In this document: positions 1 to 6,335 of the stretch, piece after piece
How positions within the stretch are numbered: the first letter of the stretch is position 1
Layout: every line of letters starts with the position of its first letter
Assembly (NCBI GenBank): GCA_017412445.1
Contig: JAFPYA010000327.1
Span: forward strand, 1 to 6,335
Origin: Clostridia bacterium
Lineage (GTDB): Bacteria > Bacillota > Clostridia > Christensenellales > Aristaeellaceae
DNA: 6,335 nt
Reading direction: 5' to 3'
Position numbers and translations under genes: made by a program
Notes under the pieces: model-generated
Seen by the model: only the letters and a program-made list of their open reading frames with translations
Told to the model about the DNA's origin: nothing
Databases searched by the model: none

Positions 1-2187
1 ATCAAGATACAGGCGGAGGACGCGGCCCTCAAGAGCGGGCCCAGCTTTTACCCGCTCAACGACCGCACCTCTCCCAAAACAGAACCCTATCATTACAGCA
101 ACATCGTATTGAACATAATCGGCGGCTCGGCCTGGAACGAGACCGGCGACTGGATCGCCTGGGATGTCGATGCGCCCGAGGCAGGCCTGTACAGGATCGG
201 CGTGCGCTTTAAGCAAAACGAGCTCAAGGGTCTCTACGCCACGCGAAAGCTCAGCGTGAACGGAGAAGTACCCTTTATCGAGGCGCAGGATCTGCGCTTT
301 TACGACAGCAACGCCTGGCAGTACGGCCCGCTTGGCGAATACGACAGCGAGGGCGAGCTGGTGCGCGAGTACTGGATATATCTTGATAAGGGCGTAAACC
401 GCATCACCCTCGAGGTCTCGCTGGGCGCGCTCGGCGCGATCATACAGGACATGAACGCCCTCACCGCGGATCTGAACGGCCTTTACCGCCAAATCGTGGC
501 CATCACGGGCTCCAGCCCCGACACCTACCGCGACTACAAGCTCTTTACGCGCATACCGGATCTGCCCGATCAGCTCACGGCCTTTCAGGGCAGAATCAAC
601 GGCGTCCTGGACAGGCTTACGCTGCTCACCGGCTCCAATTCGGAGCGCACGGCGGGCATGACGCGCATGGTCTCGCTGATAGACCGCATGGTCGTGGACG
701 AGAACGAGGTCGTGGAGCAATTGAGCGCCTTCAAGGAGAGCATCACCTCGATGGGCAAGAGCATCCTTGACCTGACCGACCAGCCGCTCAAAATTGACTA
801 CTTCACCTTCTATGGCACCGACGCGCCCGATGTGGACGCGGACGGAAATTTCTTCGAGAGCGCCTGGCACTCCCTGCGCGCCTTCGCCGGCTCGTTCACC
901 AACGACTACAACGTCAGCGGCTCCGCCTCTGAGCGCGGCGGCAAGGAGATAGAGATCTGGCTCTCCACCGGCCGCGACCAGTTCGACGTCATCCGCCGCC
1001 TCATAAACGAGAGCTTCGAGCCTGATACCGGTATAAAGGTCAACTTAAAGCTGATCAGCGCGGACGTGGTGCTGACCGCCACGGCCACGGGCAACGGCCC
1101 GGACGCGACCATACAGATCGCAAACAGCGCGCCGGTCAACTTCGCCTTCCGCGACGCGGCCTACGATTTAACGCAGTTCAGCGATTACGAGGAGGTAGCC
1201 TCGCGCTTTTCGCCCGCGGCGGTTTTGCCGGCGGAGTACGAGGGCGGCGTATACGGCCTGCCGGATCAGATGAGTTACCCGGTAATGTTCGTGCGCACGG
1301 ATATACTTGAGCAGCTGGGTCTCGGCATACCTGAGACCTGGGACGACCTGATAGACATTATCCCTGTGCTCAAGAAGAACAACATGGAAATCTACCTCGA
1401 CACAAACCCGATTTCCACGCTCGGCGCGGCCATCTCGATGGGCAACAGCCGGGCAATAAACACGGTGTTTTTGTCGATACTGTATCAGGACGGCGGCGAG
1501 ATATACGAGAAGGACGGCACCAGGACGCTTCTTGACACCGCGGAGGCCAACGCCTCATTCAAAAAATGGACGCGCTTTTACACCCAGCATAACTTCCTGC
1601 AGGATATAGACTTTACGACCCGCTTCAGGATAGGCGAGGTGCCTATCGGCGTGGTCGACCTTGGCTACTACAACACGCTGGCGGTGTCGGCGCCCGAGAT
1701 CAAGGGGCTGTGGACCATCGCGCGCGTGCCCGGCACGAAGCAGCCAGACGGCAGCGTGAACCACGACGTGCCATGCGTGACCAGCGAGTGCATGATAATC
1801 AAAAACATGGTGCTCAAGAACGACACCGTGGATGAAAGCTGGGCGTTCATCAAGTGGTGGACGGATGCCTCCACGCAGACGGCCTACGCCCGCGAGATGG
1901 AGGCGGTGCTGGGCACCAGCGGCCGCTACCTCGTGGCCAACCTCGAAAGCTATCACAACGCCGTCTGGCCGGACAGCATGACGCCCACCATCGAGGCGGT
2001 GCTTGAGGATCTGCACGGCATCCCGCAGGTGCCGGGCGGCTACATCACCGGACGGTACATCTACAATGCCTTTATCTCGGTCATCACCGACTATGAAAAC
2101 GCATCTGACACGCTCTTTGAGGCCAACGAGCTCATAAATAAGGAAATCCTCAAAAAGCGCGTCGAATTCGGCTTGCCCACGAACTGA
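1..2187 (+). CDS. Extracellular sugar-binding protein with CBM-like domain (5' partial)
   Basis: This is the substrate-capturing subunit of a CUT1-type carbohydrate ABC importer, acting outside the membrane. The frame is open from base 1, so the true start, signal peptide and probable lipobox lie upstream; the TTG at 109 is internal. Of 728 visible residues, about 4-143 resemble a CBM6/CBM35 sandwich: an initial QAED, then GDWIAWDVDAPEAGLYRI, an R-x-L-x-VNG strand and a GVNRITLEV strand. About 145-258 are helical, followed by a strand LKIDYFTFYG (263-272). A family-1-type binding domain runs from about 315 to the end, with YGLPDQMSYPVMFVRTDIL, PETWDDL, WAFIKWWTD, IPQVPGGYITGRYIYNAF and the terminal INKEILKKRVEFGL, all typical of this family as I recall it. 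The domain looks intact. The permease genes follow 17 bases downstream. Sugar specificity cannot be read from the sequence; the binding-protein call is secure, the CBM call less so. Confidence 0.93.
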   Translation: MKIQAEDAALKSGPSFYPLNDRTSPKTEPYHYSNIVLNIIGGSAWNETGDWIAWDVDAPEAGLYRIGVRFKQNELKGLYATRKLSVNGEVPFIEAQDLRFYDSNAWQYGPLGEYDSEGELVREYWIYLDKGVNRITLEVSLGALGAIIQDMNALTADLNGLYRQIVAITGSSPDTYRDYKLFTRIPDLPDQLTAFQGRINGVLDRLTLLTGSNSERTAGMTRMVSLIDRMVVDENEVVEQLSAFKESITSMGKSILDLTDQPLKIDYFTFYGTDAPDVDADGNFFESAWHSLRAFAGSFTNDYNVSGSASERGGKEIEIWLSTGRDQFDVIRRLINESFEPDTGIKVNLKLISADVVLTATATGNGPDATIQIANSAPVNFAFRDAAYDLTQFSDYEEVASRFSPAAVLPAEYEGGVYGLPDQMSYPVMFVRTDILEQLGLGIPETWDDLIDIIPVLKKNNMEIYLDTNPISTLGAAISMGNSRAINTVFLSILYQDGGEIYEKDGTRTLLDTAEANASFKKWTRFYTQHNFLQDIDFTTRFRIGEVPIGVVDLGYYNTLAVSAPEIKGLWTIARVPGTKQPDGSVNHDVPCVTSECMIIKNMVLKNDTVDESWAFIKWWTDASTQTAYAREMEAVLGTSGRYLVANLESYHNAVWPDSMTPTIEAVLEDLHGIPQVPGGYITGRYIYNAFISVITDYENASDTLFEANELINKEILKKRVEFGLPTN

Positions 2188-2188
2188 G

Positions 2189-2195
2189 AAAGGAG
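2189..2195 (+). promoter_or_regulatory. Ribosome binding site of the first permease gene
   Basis: AAAGGAG lies in the 17-base gap after the binding-protein stop codon, 9 bases before the ATG at 2205. It supports that start over later in-frame ATGs at 2226 and 2235. Confidence 0.8.
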
Positions 2196-2204
2196 CGCGG
2201 AGCG

Positions 2205-3137
2205 ATGACACAAAAGGTTAAGCCAATGCTCGGCATGGGCAAGTGGCAGTACACGAAGCACGAAATCAAAAAGTACCGTCAGCTGTACTGGATGATGGCG
2301 CCCTTCATGCTGTTCTTTCTGGTATTTACGGTGCTGCCCGTGCTGATTGCCGTATACTACAGCCTGATGGAATACAACGTGCTGCAAAGCCCGAAATTCG
2401 TCTGGTTCAACAACTATACCACGCTTTTGCTTGACGACAGCATATTCCTTACGGCGGTAAAGAACACGTTCATACTGGCGCTGATCATCGGCCCCTTCGG
2501 CTATGTGTTTTCCTTCATCATGGCCTGGCTGATAAACGAATTGCCACGCGTGCTCAGAACCGTGCTGACCGTGGTCTTCTACGCGCCCTCCATTTCGGGC
2601 AACGCCTACGTGGTGTTCACCCAGCTCTTCTCCGGCGATCCCTACGGCTTCATAAACAGCCATCTGATGGACATGGGGCTTATCAGCGAGCCTATCCTCT
2701 GGCTCAAGGATTCAAGCTACATGATGGGCGTGGTAATACTGGTCTCGCTGTGGATGAGTCTGGGCGTGGGATTTCTGTCCTTCATCGCCGGTCTTCAGGG
2801 CGTCGACCGGGCGCAGTACGAGGCGGGCGAGATCGACGGCATCCGCAACCGCTGGCAGGAGCTCTGGTACATCACATTGCCCAACATGAGGCCTCAGCTC
2901 ATGTTTGGCGCGGTCATGTCCATCACAAACGCCCTGTCGGTGGCGGACGTCACGGTGGCGCTATGCGGCTTCCCGTCCACCAACTACGCGGCGCACACTA
3001 TAATCAACCACTTAAACGACTACGGCATAATCCGCCTTGAGATGGGCTATGCCTGCTCAATCGCGGTGCTTCTGTTCTTCCTGATGCTCTGGCTGAACCT
3101 CGTTATACAGAAATGGATCAGAAAGGTGGGTACCTGA
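2205..3137 (+). CDS. Sugar ABC transporter permease, first subunit (MalF/LplB type)
   Basis: This is one of the two integral membrane subunits forming the translocation channel of the importer. The 310 residues are the usual length for this class. After a basic N-terminal segment (KHEIKKYRQLYW, about 18-29), hydrophobic spans lie near 31-53, 85-110, 118-138, 173-197, 233-253 and 279-303, giving six predicted helices. The EAA loop that contacts the ATPase is clear at about 205-230: YEAGEIDGIRNRWQELWYIT followed by LPNMRP, matching the family pattern EAA...DG...F..I.LP...P with G in place of the second A. It follows the binding-protein gene and is separated from the second permease gene by one base, the standard order binding protein-permease-permease. 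Resemblance to the polysaccharide-transport permease LplB branch is recalled, not searched. Nothing appears truncated. Confidence 0.95.
   Translation: MTQKVKPMLGMGKWQYTKHEIKKYRQLYWMMAPFMLFFLVFTVLPVLIAVYYSLMEYNVLQSPKFVWFNNYTTLLLDDSIFLTAVKNTFILALIIGPFGYVFSFIMAWLINELPRVLRTVLTVVFYAPSISGNAYVVFTQLFSGDPYGFINSHLMDMGLISEPILWLKDSSYMMGVVILVSLWMSLGVGFLSFIAGLQGVDRAQYEAGEIDGIRNRWQELWYITLPNMRPQLMFGAVMSITNALSVADVTVALCGFPSTNYAAHTIINHLNDYGIIRLEMGYACSIAVLLFFLMLWLNLVIQKWIRKVGT
3122..3129 (+). promoter_or_regulatory. Ribosome binding site inside the end of the first permease gene
   Basis: AAAGGTGG, one mismatch from AAAGGAGG, lies within the last codons of the upstream gene and 9 bases before the ATG at 3139. 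It fixes the second permease start and makes the two genes a translationally adjacent pair with a single spacer base. Confidence 0.7.
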
Positions 3138-3138
3138 T

Positions 3139-4053
3139 ATGGCGCGGGTCAAACGGGAAAGACAGCGCTCCCTGCGCTTTGCGCATACCGCCTTCGGTCA
3201 TTTCTTAATCGGCAAGCACACCAACCGCTCCTTAAGCGGCAGCCTGACCCTGCTCTTATGCCTTACGGCGTTTGCGCTGATATCGCTGTTCCCGGTGGTG
3301 TTCATGGTGAGCAATTCCTTAAAGCCTATAAACGAATTGTTCATCTATCCGCCCAGACTGTTCGTCATCCAGCCCACGCTGAGCAACTTTACGGAGCTGT
3401 TCTCTATCCTCGCGGATTCGCTGGTGCCGTTTATGCGCTACCTGTTCAATACGCTGTTCATAGTGACGCTGGGCTGCGTGGGGCACATCGCTCTGGCCAG
3501 CATGGCGGCCTTCCCGCTGGCAAAGTTCAAGTTTCCGGGCAGCGAGTTCATAAGCAAGATCATCGTCTATTCGCTCATGTTCACCTCGTCTGTCACGGCG
3601 GTCCCGACCTACATGATCATGTCCCGCCTTCACCTGATAGACACCTACTGGGCGATTATCTTCCCTGCGGTTTCGATGTCGTTGGGTCTGTTCCTTATGA
3701 AAAACTTCATGGAGCAGGTGCCTACGGCGCTGATAGACGCGGCCTCAATCGACGGCAGCAGCTATTTTGGCATGCTCTGGAAAATCATAATGCCGGCGGT
3801 CAAGCCCGCCTGGGTCACGCTGTTCATAGTGTGCTTTCAGGGGCTTTGGGGCAACAACGCCAGCAGCTACATCTACACCGAGAGCCGCAAGCCTCTGGCG
3901 GCGATGCTCCAGAACCTCTCGGGCTCCGGCGTGGCAAGGACGGGCGTGGTGGCAGCCAGCGCGCTGTTCATGTTCGTGGTGCCGTTGATAGCGTTCATAA
4001 TCTCACAGTCCAACGTCATGGAGACCATGGCGACCTCGGGCATAAAGGAATAG
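3139..4053 (+). CDS. Sugar ABC transporter permease, second subunit (MalG/LplC type)
   Basis: This is the second membrane subunit of the importer, pairing with the product of the preceding gene. The 304 residues are a typical length. A basic, cytoplasmic-looking N-terminus of about 34 residues precedes the first helix (about 36-58), which ends in the MalG-type signature VSNSLKPINELF (57-68). Further hydrophobic spans lie near 102-127, 139-161, 168-188, 224-237 and 268-289. The EAA loop is at about 197-223: ALIDAASIDGSSYFGMLWKI and then IMPAVKP, with the conserved DAA..DG and the closing P. The segment GLWGNN...ESRKPLAAML (235-257) and the short tail MATSGIKE fit the YtcP/LplC-like branch as I remember it. 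The start has a good ribosome binding site. No ATPase gene follows; the next gene is an NHL-repeat protein 13 bases downstream. Confidence 0.95.
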   Translation: MARVKRERQRSLRFAHTAFGHFLIGKHTNRSLSGSLTLLLCLTAFALISLFPVVFMVSNSLKPINELFIYPPRLFVIQPTLSNFTELFSILADSLVPFMRYLFNTLFIVTLGCVGHIALASMAAFPLAKFKFPGSEFISKIIVYSLMFTSSVTAVPTYMIMSRLHLIDTYWAIIFPAVSMSLGLFLMKNFMEQVPTALIDAASIDGSSYFGMLWKIIMPAVKPAWVTLFIVCFQGLWGNNASSYIYTESRKPLAAMLQNLSGSGVARTGVVAASALFMFVVPLIAFIISQSNVMETMATSGIKE

Positions 4054-4058
4054 GAGGG
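4052..4058 (+). promoter_or_regulatory. Ribosome binding site of the NHL-repeat gene
   Basis: AGGAGGG overlaps the TAG stop of the second permease gene and sits 8 bases before the ATG at 4067, a near-ideal site that supports that start. Confidence 0.8.
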
Positions 4059-4066
4059 CAGAGCGC

Positions 4067-5542
4067 ATGAAAAAGATAGTGGCTTACACGCTCCTTATAA
4101 CAATGCTCGTGCCCTTCATGCTGAGCTGCTTTGCCGAAGGCTCAAGCAACTACCTGTACGATTCCAATCAGAAGCAGGTGCCCGCTCCGCCCGCCTATCT
4201 GCACGAGCGCACGTATATGGTGAGCGACTTTGCCGGGCAGACCGGTCAGAGCGGCACGGCTCTCAAGGACTTAAAGAGCATGCAGTCCGCCTGCTATAAA
4301 AACGGAAAGATATACATCACCTGCACAAATAAGCTGGTCATACTCAGCGAAGACTTTGAGCTGATCGATGTAATCGAAAGCTACATCGACCTTGGCGGCC
4401 ACAAGGCGAGCTTCGACAGCAACGTGGGCACATTCGTGACCGATTCGGGCGAATACTACATCTGCGAGCCCAATCGCAGCCGCATACTGCACTTCGCCGC
4501 GGACGGCACGCTGCTCCGCGCGTTGGACAACCCGGGCATCACCGGCGTTGACGCGGGGGTCAAATACCGTCCCACCCAGCTGGCCGTGGACGAAGCGGGG
4601 CGCATGTTCGTGGTGGCCAAGGGCATGTACGAGGGCATAGTGGAGTTGGATACGGACGGCAAGTTTGTGGGCTTCTACGGCGTGAACGAGGTCAAGTTCA
4701 ACGTGCTGGACCTGTTGTGGCGCAAGATCGCCACCAGCTCCCAGCGCTCCAAGCAGTCGCTTTGGCTGCCCACTGACTTTACAAACATTTGCATCGATTC
4801 GGACGGCTTCAAGTTCGCCACCGTGCAGTCCGCCTCCGCGGCGGAGTCGGTAATGCGGCTCAACGCCAAGGGCCAGAACATACTGCGCGTGGACGAGGAC
4901 GATCCCTATCCCAGCGGCGATCTGTGGATGAATCAGGTCACCTCGACCGGCGCGCCCGTGGGCGCCAGCGAGTTCATCGCCGTGGACACAAACGACTTTG
5001 GCGTATACATGTGCCTTGACGCTACGCGCAACCGCGTGTTCGCCTACAACGAGGACGGAAAACTGCTGTTCATCTTCGGCGGCAAGGGCAACCGCAAGGG
5101 CTACTTCCGCGGGCCGGTCGACGTGGACTTTGTGGGCGACAGCATAATGGTGCTCGACTCCACGGCGGAGACGATAGAGCTGTTCTCCCAGACCGATTAC
5201 GGCATCGCCTTGATGCGGGCGGTTGAGGCGCAGTACGGCTACGATTACCTGACCGCCGAGCAATACTGGCGCGAGGCGCTCAAGTACAATCACAACCTGT
5301 TCCTTGCCTATTCGGGCATCGGGCGCGCGCTGCTCAGGCGCGGCGAGAACAAGGAGGCGCTCAAGTATCTCAAGCTTGGCGACGACCGCAAGTACTACTC
5401 CAAGGCCCTTGAAAAGGTGAGAAACGAAACCTTGAAGCAGTATCTGATCCCCTGCGTGCTTGGTCTGATAGGGCTGGTTGTCGTGAAAAAGACGGTAAAA
5501 CATGTCATCAAACGGAAAAAAGAGGGGAGGCGTACGGCATGA
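4067..5542 (+). CDS. Exported NHL-repeat/TPR protein with C-terminal membrane anchor
   Basis: The function is unknown. The 491 residues begin with a signal peptide (KK, then a hydrophobic core 4-20); cleavage after CFA (21-23) is plausible, while Cys21 in FMLSC is a poor lipobox. Residues about 75-380 form NHL-like beta-propeller repeats: strand pairs such as SRILHFAADGTLLRAL (138-153), PTQLAVDEAGRMFVVA (169-184) with IVELDTDGKFVGFYG (191-205), and NRVFAYNEDGKLLFIFGGKG (322-341) with the following PVDVDF and SIMVLD. Residues about 384-440 read as one to two TPR-like helical hairpins (AEQYWREALKYN, AYSGIGRALLRRGENKEALK). A short hydrophobic helix (about 459-473) precedes a very basic tail (KKTVKHVIKRKKEGRR), predicting propeller and TPR outside and the tail inside. 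Such propellers usually bind proteins or glycans; none of the sequence points to a catalytic site. It shares the operon with the sugar importer and overlaps the Yip1-family gene by 4 bases, suggesting a partner role. Confidence 0.88.
   Translation: MKKIVAYTLLITMLVPFMLSCFAEGSSNYLYDSNQKQVPAPPAYLHERTYMVSDFAGQTGQSGTALKDLKSMQSACYKNGKIYITCTNKLVILSEDFELIDVIESYIDLGGHKASFDSNVGTFVTDSGEYYICEPNRSRILHFAADGTLLRALDNPGITGVDAGVKYRPTQLAVDEAGRMFVVAKGMYEGIVELDTDGKFVGFYGVNEVKFNVLDLLWRKIATSSQRSKQSLWLPTDFTNICIDSDGFKFATVQSASAAESVMRLNAKGQNILRVDEDDPYPSGDLWMNQVTSTGAPVGASEFIAVDTNDFGVYMCLDATRNRVFAYNEDGKLLFIFGGKGNRKGYFRGPVDVDFVGDSIMVLDSTAETIELFSQTDYGIALMRAVEAQYGYDYLTAEQYWREALKYNHNLFLAYSGIGRALLRRGENKEALKYLKLGDDRKYYSKALEKVRNETLKQYLIPCVLGLIGLVVVKKTVKHVIKRKKEGRRTA
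5524..5530 (+). promoter_or_regulatory. Ribosome binding site of the Yip1-family gene
   Basis: GGGGAGG lies inside the lysine- and arginine-rich tail codons of the NHL-repeat gene, 8 bases before the ATG at 5539. The start and the upstream stop share the sequence ATGA (5539-5542), a classic arrangement for translational coupling. Confidence 0.75.
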
Positions 5543-6180
5543 AGCACTTCCTGAGTGAATTTAAAAACGCGTTCTTCACCTTCCCGAAGTACATACTGGG
5601 GCGCCCGTTCAGCGGCTTCGACCAGATGAAGCACCTCAAAAAGGGAAGCATGGCGTTTTGCATATTCGTGCTGCTGCTCAGCTGCATACTGAACGTGCTC
5701 GAATACGTCTATAACGGCTTTCTGATAAACTACAACGACCTGTATCAGGTATCCACGCTGTACCTCATGCTGGTCACGGCTTTCCCGGTGTTTCTGTTCG
5801 TGACGGGCAACTGGTCGGTCACCACGCTGCTAAACGGCGAAGGCAAGTACCACGAGATTTTCATGGTCACCATGTACGCGCTGTATCCTTACTGCATACT
5901 CAGGATCGTCGCGCTCATACTCTCAAACGTGCTGCTGCTGGACGAAATGGCCATAGTCAATGCAATCAGGGGCATTGGCATCGCGCTGTTCGTGTTCTAC
6001 CTGTTCGTGGGTCTGGTCGTGATACACAACTACGGCTTCGGGCAGGGCATAGGCATGGTGCTTCTGACGCTGTTTGCGATACTGGTCATCGTGTTTGTGC
6101 TGATGCTGGGCTTTTCGCTGGTGGCGGACGTGTTCGATTTCTTAAGGACCGTGGCGCGTGAGCTGAGGCTCAGGCTATAG
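5539..6180 (+). CDS. Yip1-family integral membrane protein
   Basis: This is a 213-residue polytopic membrane protein of the Yip1 family, whose bacterial members have no firmly established role. Five hydrophobic spans are visible near 36-56, 72-92, 107-133, 144-164 and 170-194. The recognition feature is the loop after the second span, TGNWSVTTLLNGEGKYHEIF followed by MVTMYALYPY (89-118): the NW...L..GEGK...I....YAL.PY pattern is what I recall for Yip1 proteins of Bacillota. The N-terminal 35 residues (with FPKYILGRPFSGFD) resemble the short amphipathic lead of these proteins. Translation is probably coupled to the NHL-repeat gene through a 4-base overlap, and the next exported-protein gene starts 10 bases downstream, so a membrane complex with those two is a reasonable inference. 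A transport or scaffold role for the sugar importer is possible but unproven. Confidence 0.85.
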   Translation: MKHFLSEFKNAFFTFPKYILGRPFSGFDQMKHLKKGSMAFCIFVLLLSCILNVLEYVYNGFLINYNDLYQVSTLYLMLVTAFPVFLFVTGNWSVTTLLNGEGKYHEIFMVTMYALYPYCILRIVALILSNVLLLDEMAIVNAIRGIGIALFVFYLFVGLVVIHNYGFGQGIGMVLLTLFAILVIVFVLMLGFSLVADVFDFLRTVARELRLRL

Positions 6181-6185
6181 GGAGG
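6181..6185 (+). promoter_or_regulatory. Ribosome binding site of the last, partial gene
   Basis: GGAGG directly follows the TAG stop of the Yip1-family gene, 5 bases before the ATG at 6191. The spacing is slightly short, but the motif is strong and the reading frame that follows encodes a signal peptide. Confidence 0.75.
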
Positions 6186-6190
6186 CGGTT

Positions 6191-6335
6191 ATGAAAAGAC
6201 TGTTATCGGTGCTTATCCTCATTCTGGCCGCCTGCCTTATGCTGTGCGCCGCTGAGGAAGAGGGCGGCTACACCGTCGTCGCGGAAAACGAATACCTTCG
6301 CCTCGAGTTTAATGAAGAGACGTTTGAAATGCGCG
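6191..6335 (+). CDS. Exported protein, N-terminal fragment (possible DUF5696-type)
   Basis: Only the first 48 codons are in the window; the frame is open to the end. The product starts with a clear export signal: MKR, then the hydrophobic run LLSVLILILAACLMLC. There are two ways to process it: a canonical-looking lipobox LAAC with Cys15 as lipid site, or signal peptidase I cleavage after CAA (19-21) just before the acidic EEEGG. The first mature residues, YTVVAENEYLRLEFNEETFE, resemble the opening of large secreted DUF5696-domain proteins and of glycoside-hydrolase-like surface proteins, where a short strand states 'element X is non-zero in state Y' style N-E-x-L-x-L-x-x-N-x-E-T. I recall DUF5696 genes near Yip1 and sugar-importer genes in Paenibacillus-like bacteria, which is the main support for the name. 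The existence of the gene is well supported; the family call is tentative. Confidence 0.75.
   Translation, partial: MKRLLSVLILILAACLMLCAAEEEGGYTVVAENEYLRLEFNEETFEMR

Noticed and set aside
109..111. TTG as the start codon of the binding-protein gene.
   Set aside because: The frame is open upstream to base 1 and encodes the beginning of the CBM-like domain (QAED...); there is no ribosome binding site before 109 and no signal peptide after it.
1629..1647. A perfect 7-base inverted repeat, GATAGGC/GCCTATC with a 5-base loop.
   Set aside because: It lies in the middle of conserved coding sequence, has no T-run, and is of a size expected by chance in a GC-rich gene.
1555..2211. A 218-codon minus-strand frame opposite the end of the binding-protein gene.
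   Set aside because: Rich in His, Arg and Val with no domain, and fully antisense to the best conserved part of the binding protein.
3258..4070. A 270-codon plus-strand frame overlapping the second permease gene.
   Set aside because: It is an out-of-frame shadow. Its product lacks hydrophobic helices and any family motif, while the overlapped frame has an intact EAA loop and permease signatures.
4124..4129. A lipobox at Cys21 of the NHL-repeat protein.
   Set aside because: The residues before the cysteine are M-L-S, a poor fit to L-A/S-G/A-C, and the protein already has a C-terminal membrane helix as its anchor.
4271..5503. A 410-codon open frame on the minus strand, antisense to the NHL-repeat gene.
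   Set aside because: Its product is a low-complexity run rich in Val, His, Ala and Leu with no recognisable domain, as expected from a frame shadowing a GC-rich gene. The plus-strand gene has a signal peptide, repeats and a good ribosome binding site.

Overview
This window is one tightly packed, all-plus-strand operon fragment. It reads as a carbohydrate-uptake (CUT1-type ABC transporter) locus from a GC-rich member of the Bacillota, most likely an uncultured clostridial or Paenibacillus-like lineage. The taxonomic guess rests on strong AGGAGG-type ribosome binding sites before nearly every gene, on the protein family types, and on GC-rich codons combined with unexpectedly heavy use of the isoleucine codon ATA. 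It is an inference; no rRNA or other phylogenetic marker is present.

Layout: (1) positions 1-2187 hold the 3' part of a large gene for an extracellular solute-binding protein. Its 5' end lies outside the window. The visible part has a CBM6/35-like beta-sandwich, a long helical segment, and a complete family-1-type sugar-binding-protein domain. (2) 2205-3137 and 3139-4053 encode the two transmembrane permease subunits, each with a recognisable EAA loop. (3) 4067-5542 encodes a secreted, membrane-anchored protein with NHL-type beta-propeller repeats, a TPR-like stretch, one C-terminal membrane helix and a basic tail. (4) 5539-6180 encodes a five-helix Yip1-family membrane protein. (5) 6191 to the window end is the start of an exported protein that may belong to the DUF5696-type large surface proteins. 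Gaps between genes are 17, 1, 13, -4 and 10 bases. No terminator or internal promoter was seen, so co-transcription is very likely.

How it may work: the binding protein captures a glycan or oligosaccharide outside the cell, possibly with its CBM-like domain touching the polymer, and passes it to the permease pair. No ATPase is encoded here; such systems usually borrow a shared MsmK/UgpC-type ATPase made elsewhere. The NHL/TPR protein, the Yip1 protein and the exported protein look like an accessory cell-surface module whose function is unknown. That module is the most interesting part of the window. There is no RNA gene, CRISPR array, mobile element or non-coding stretch longer than 17 bases.
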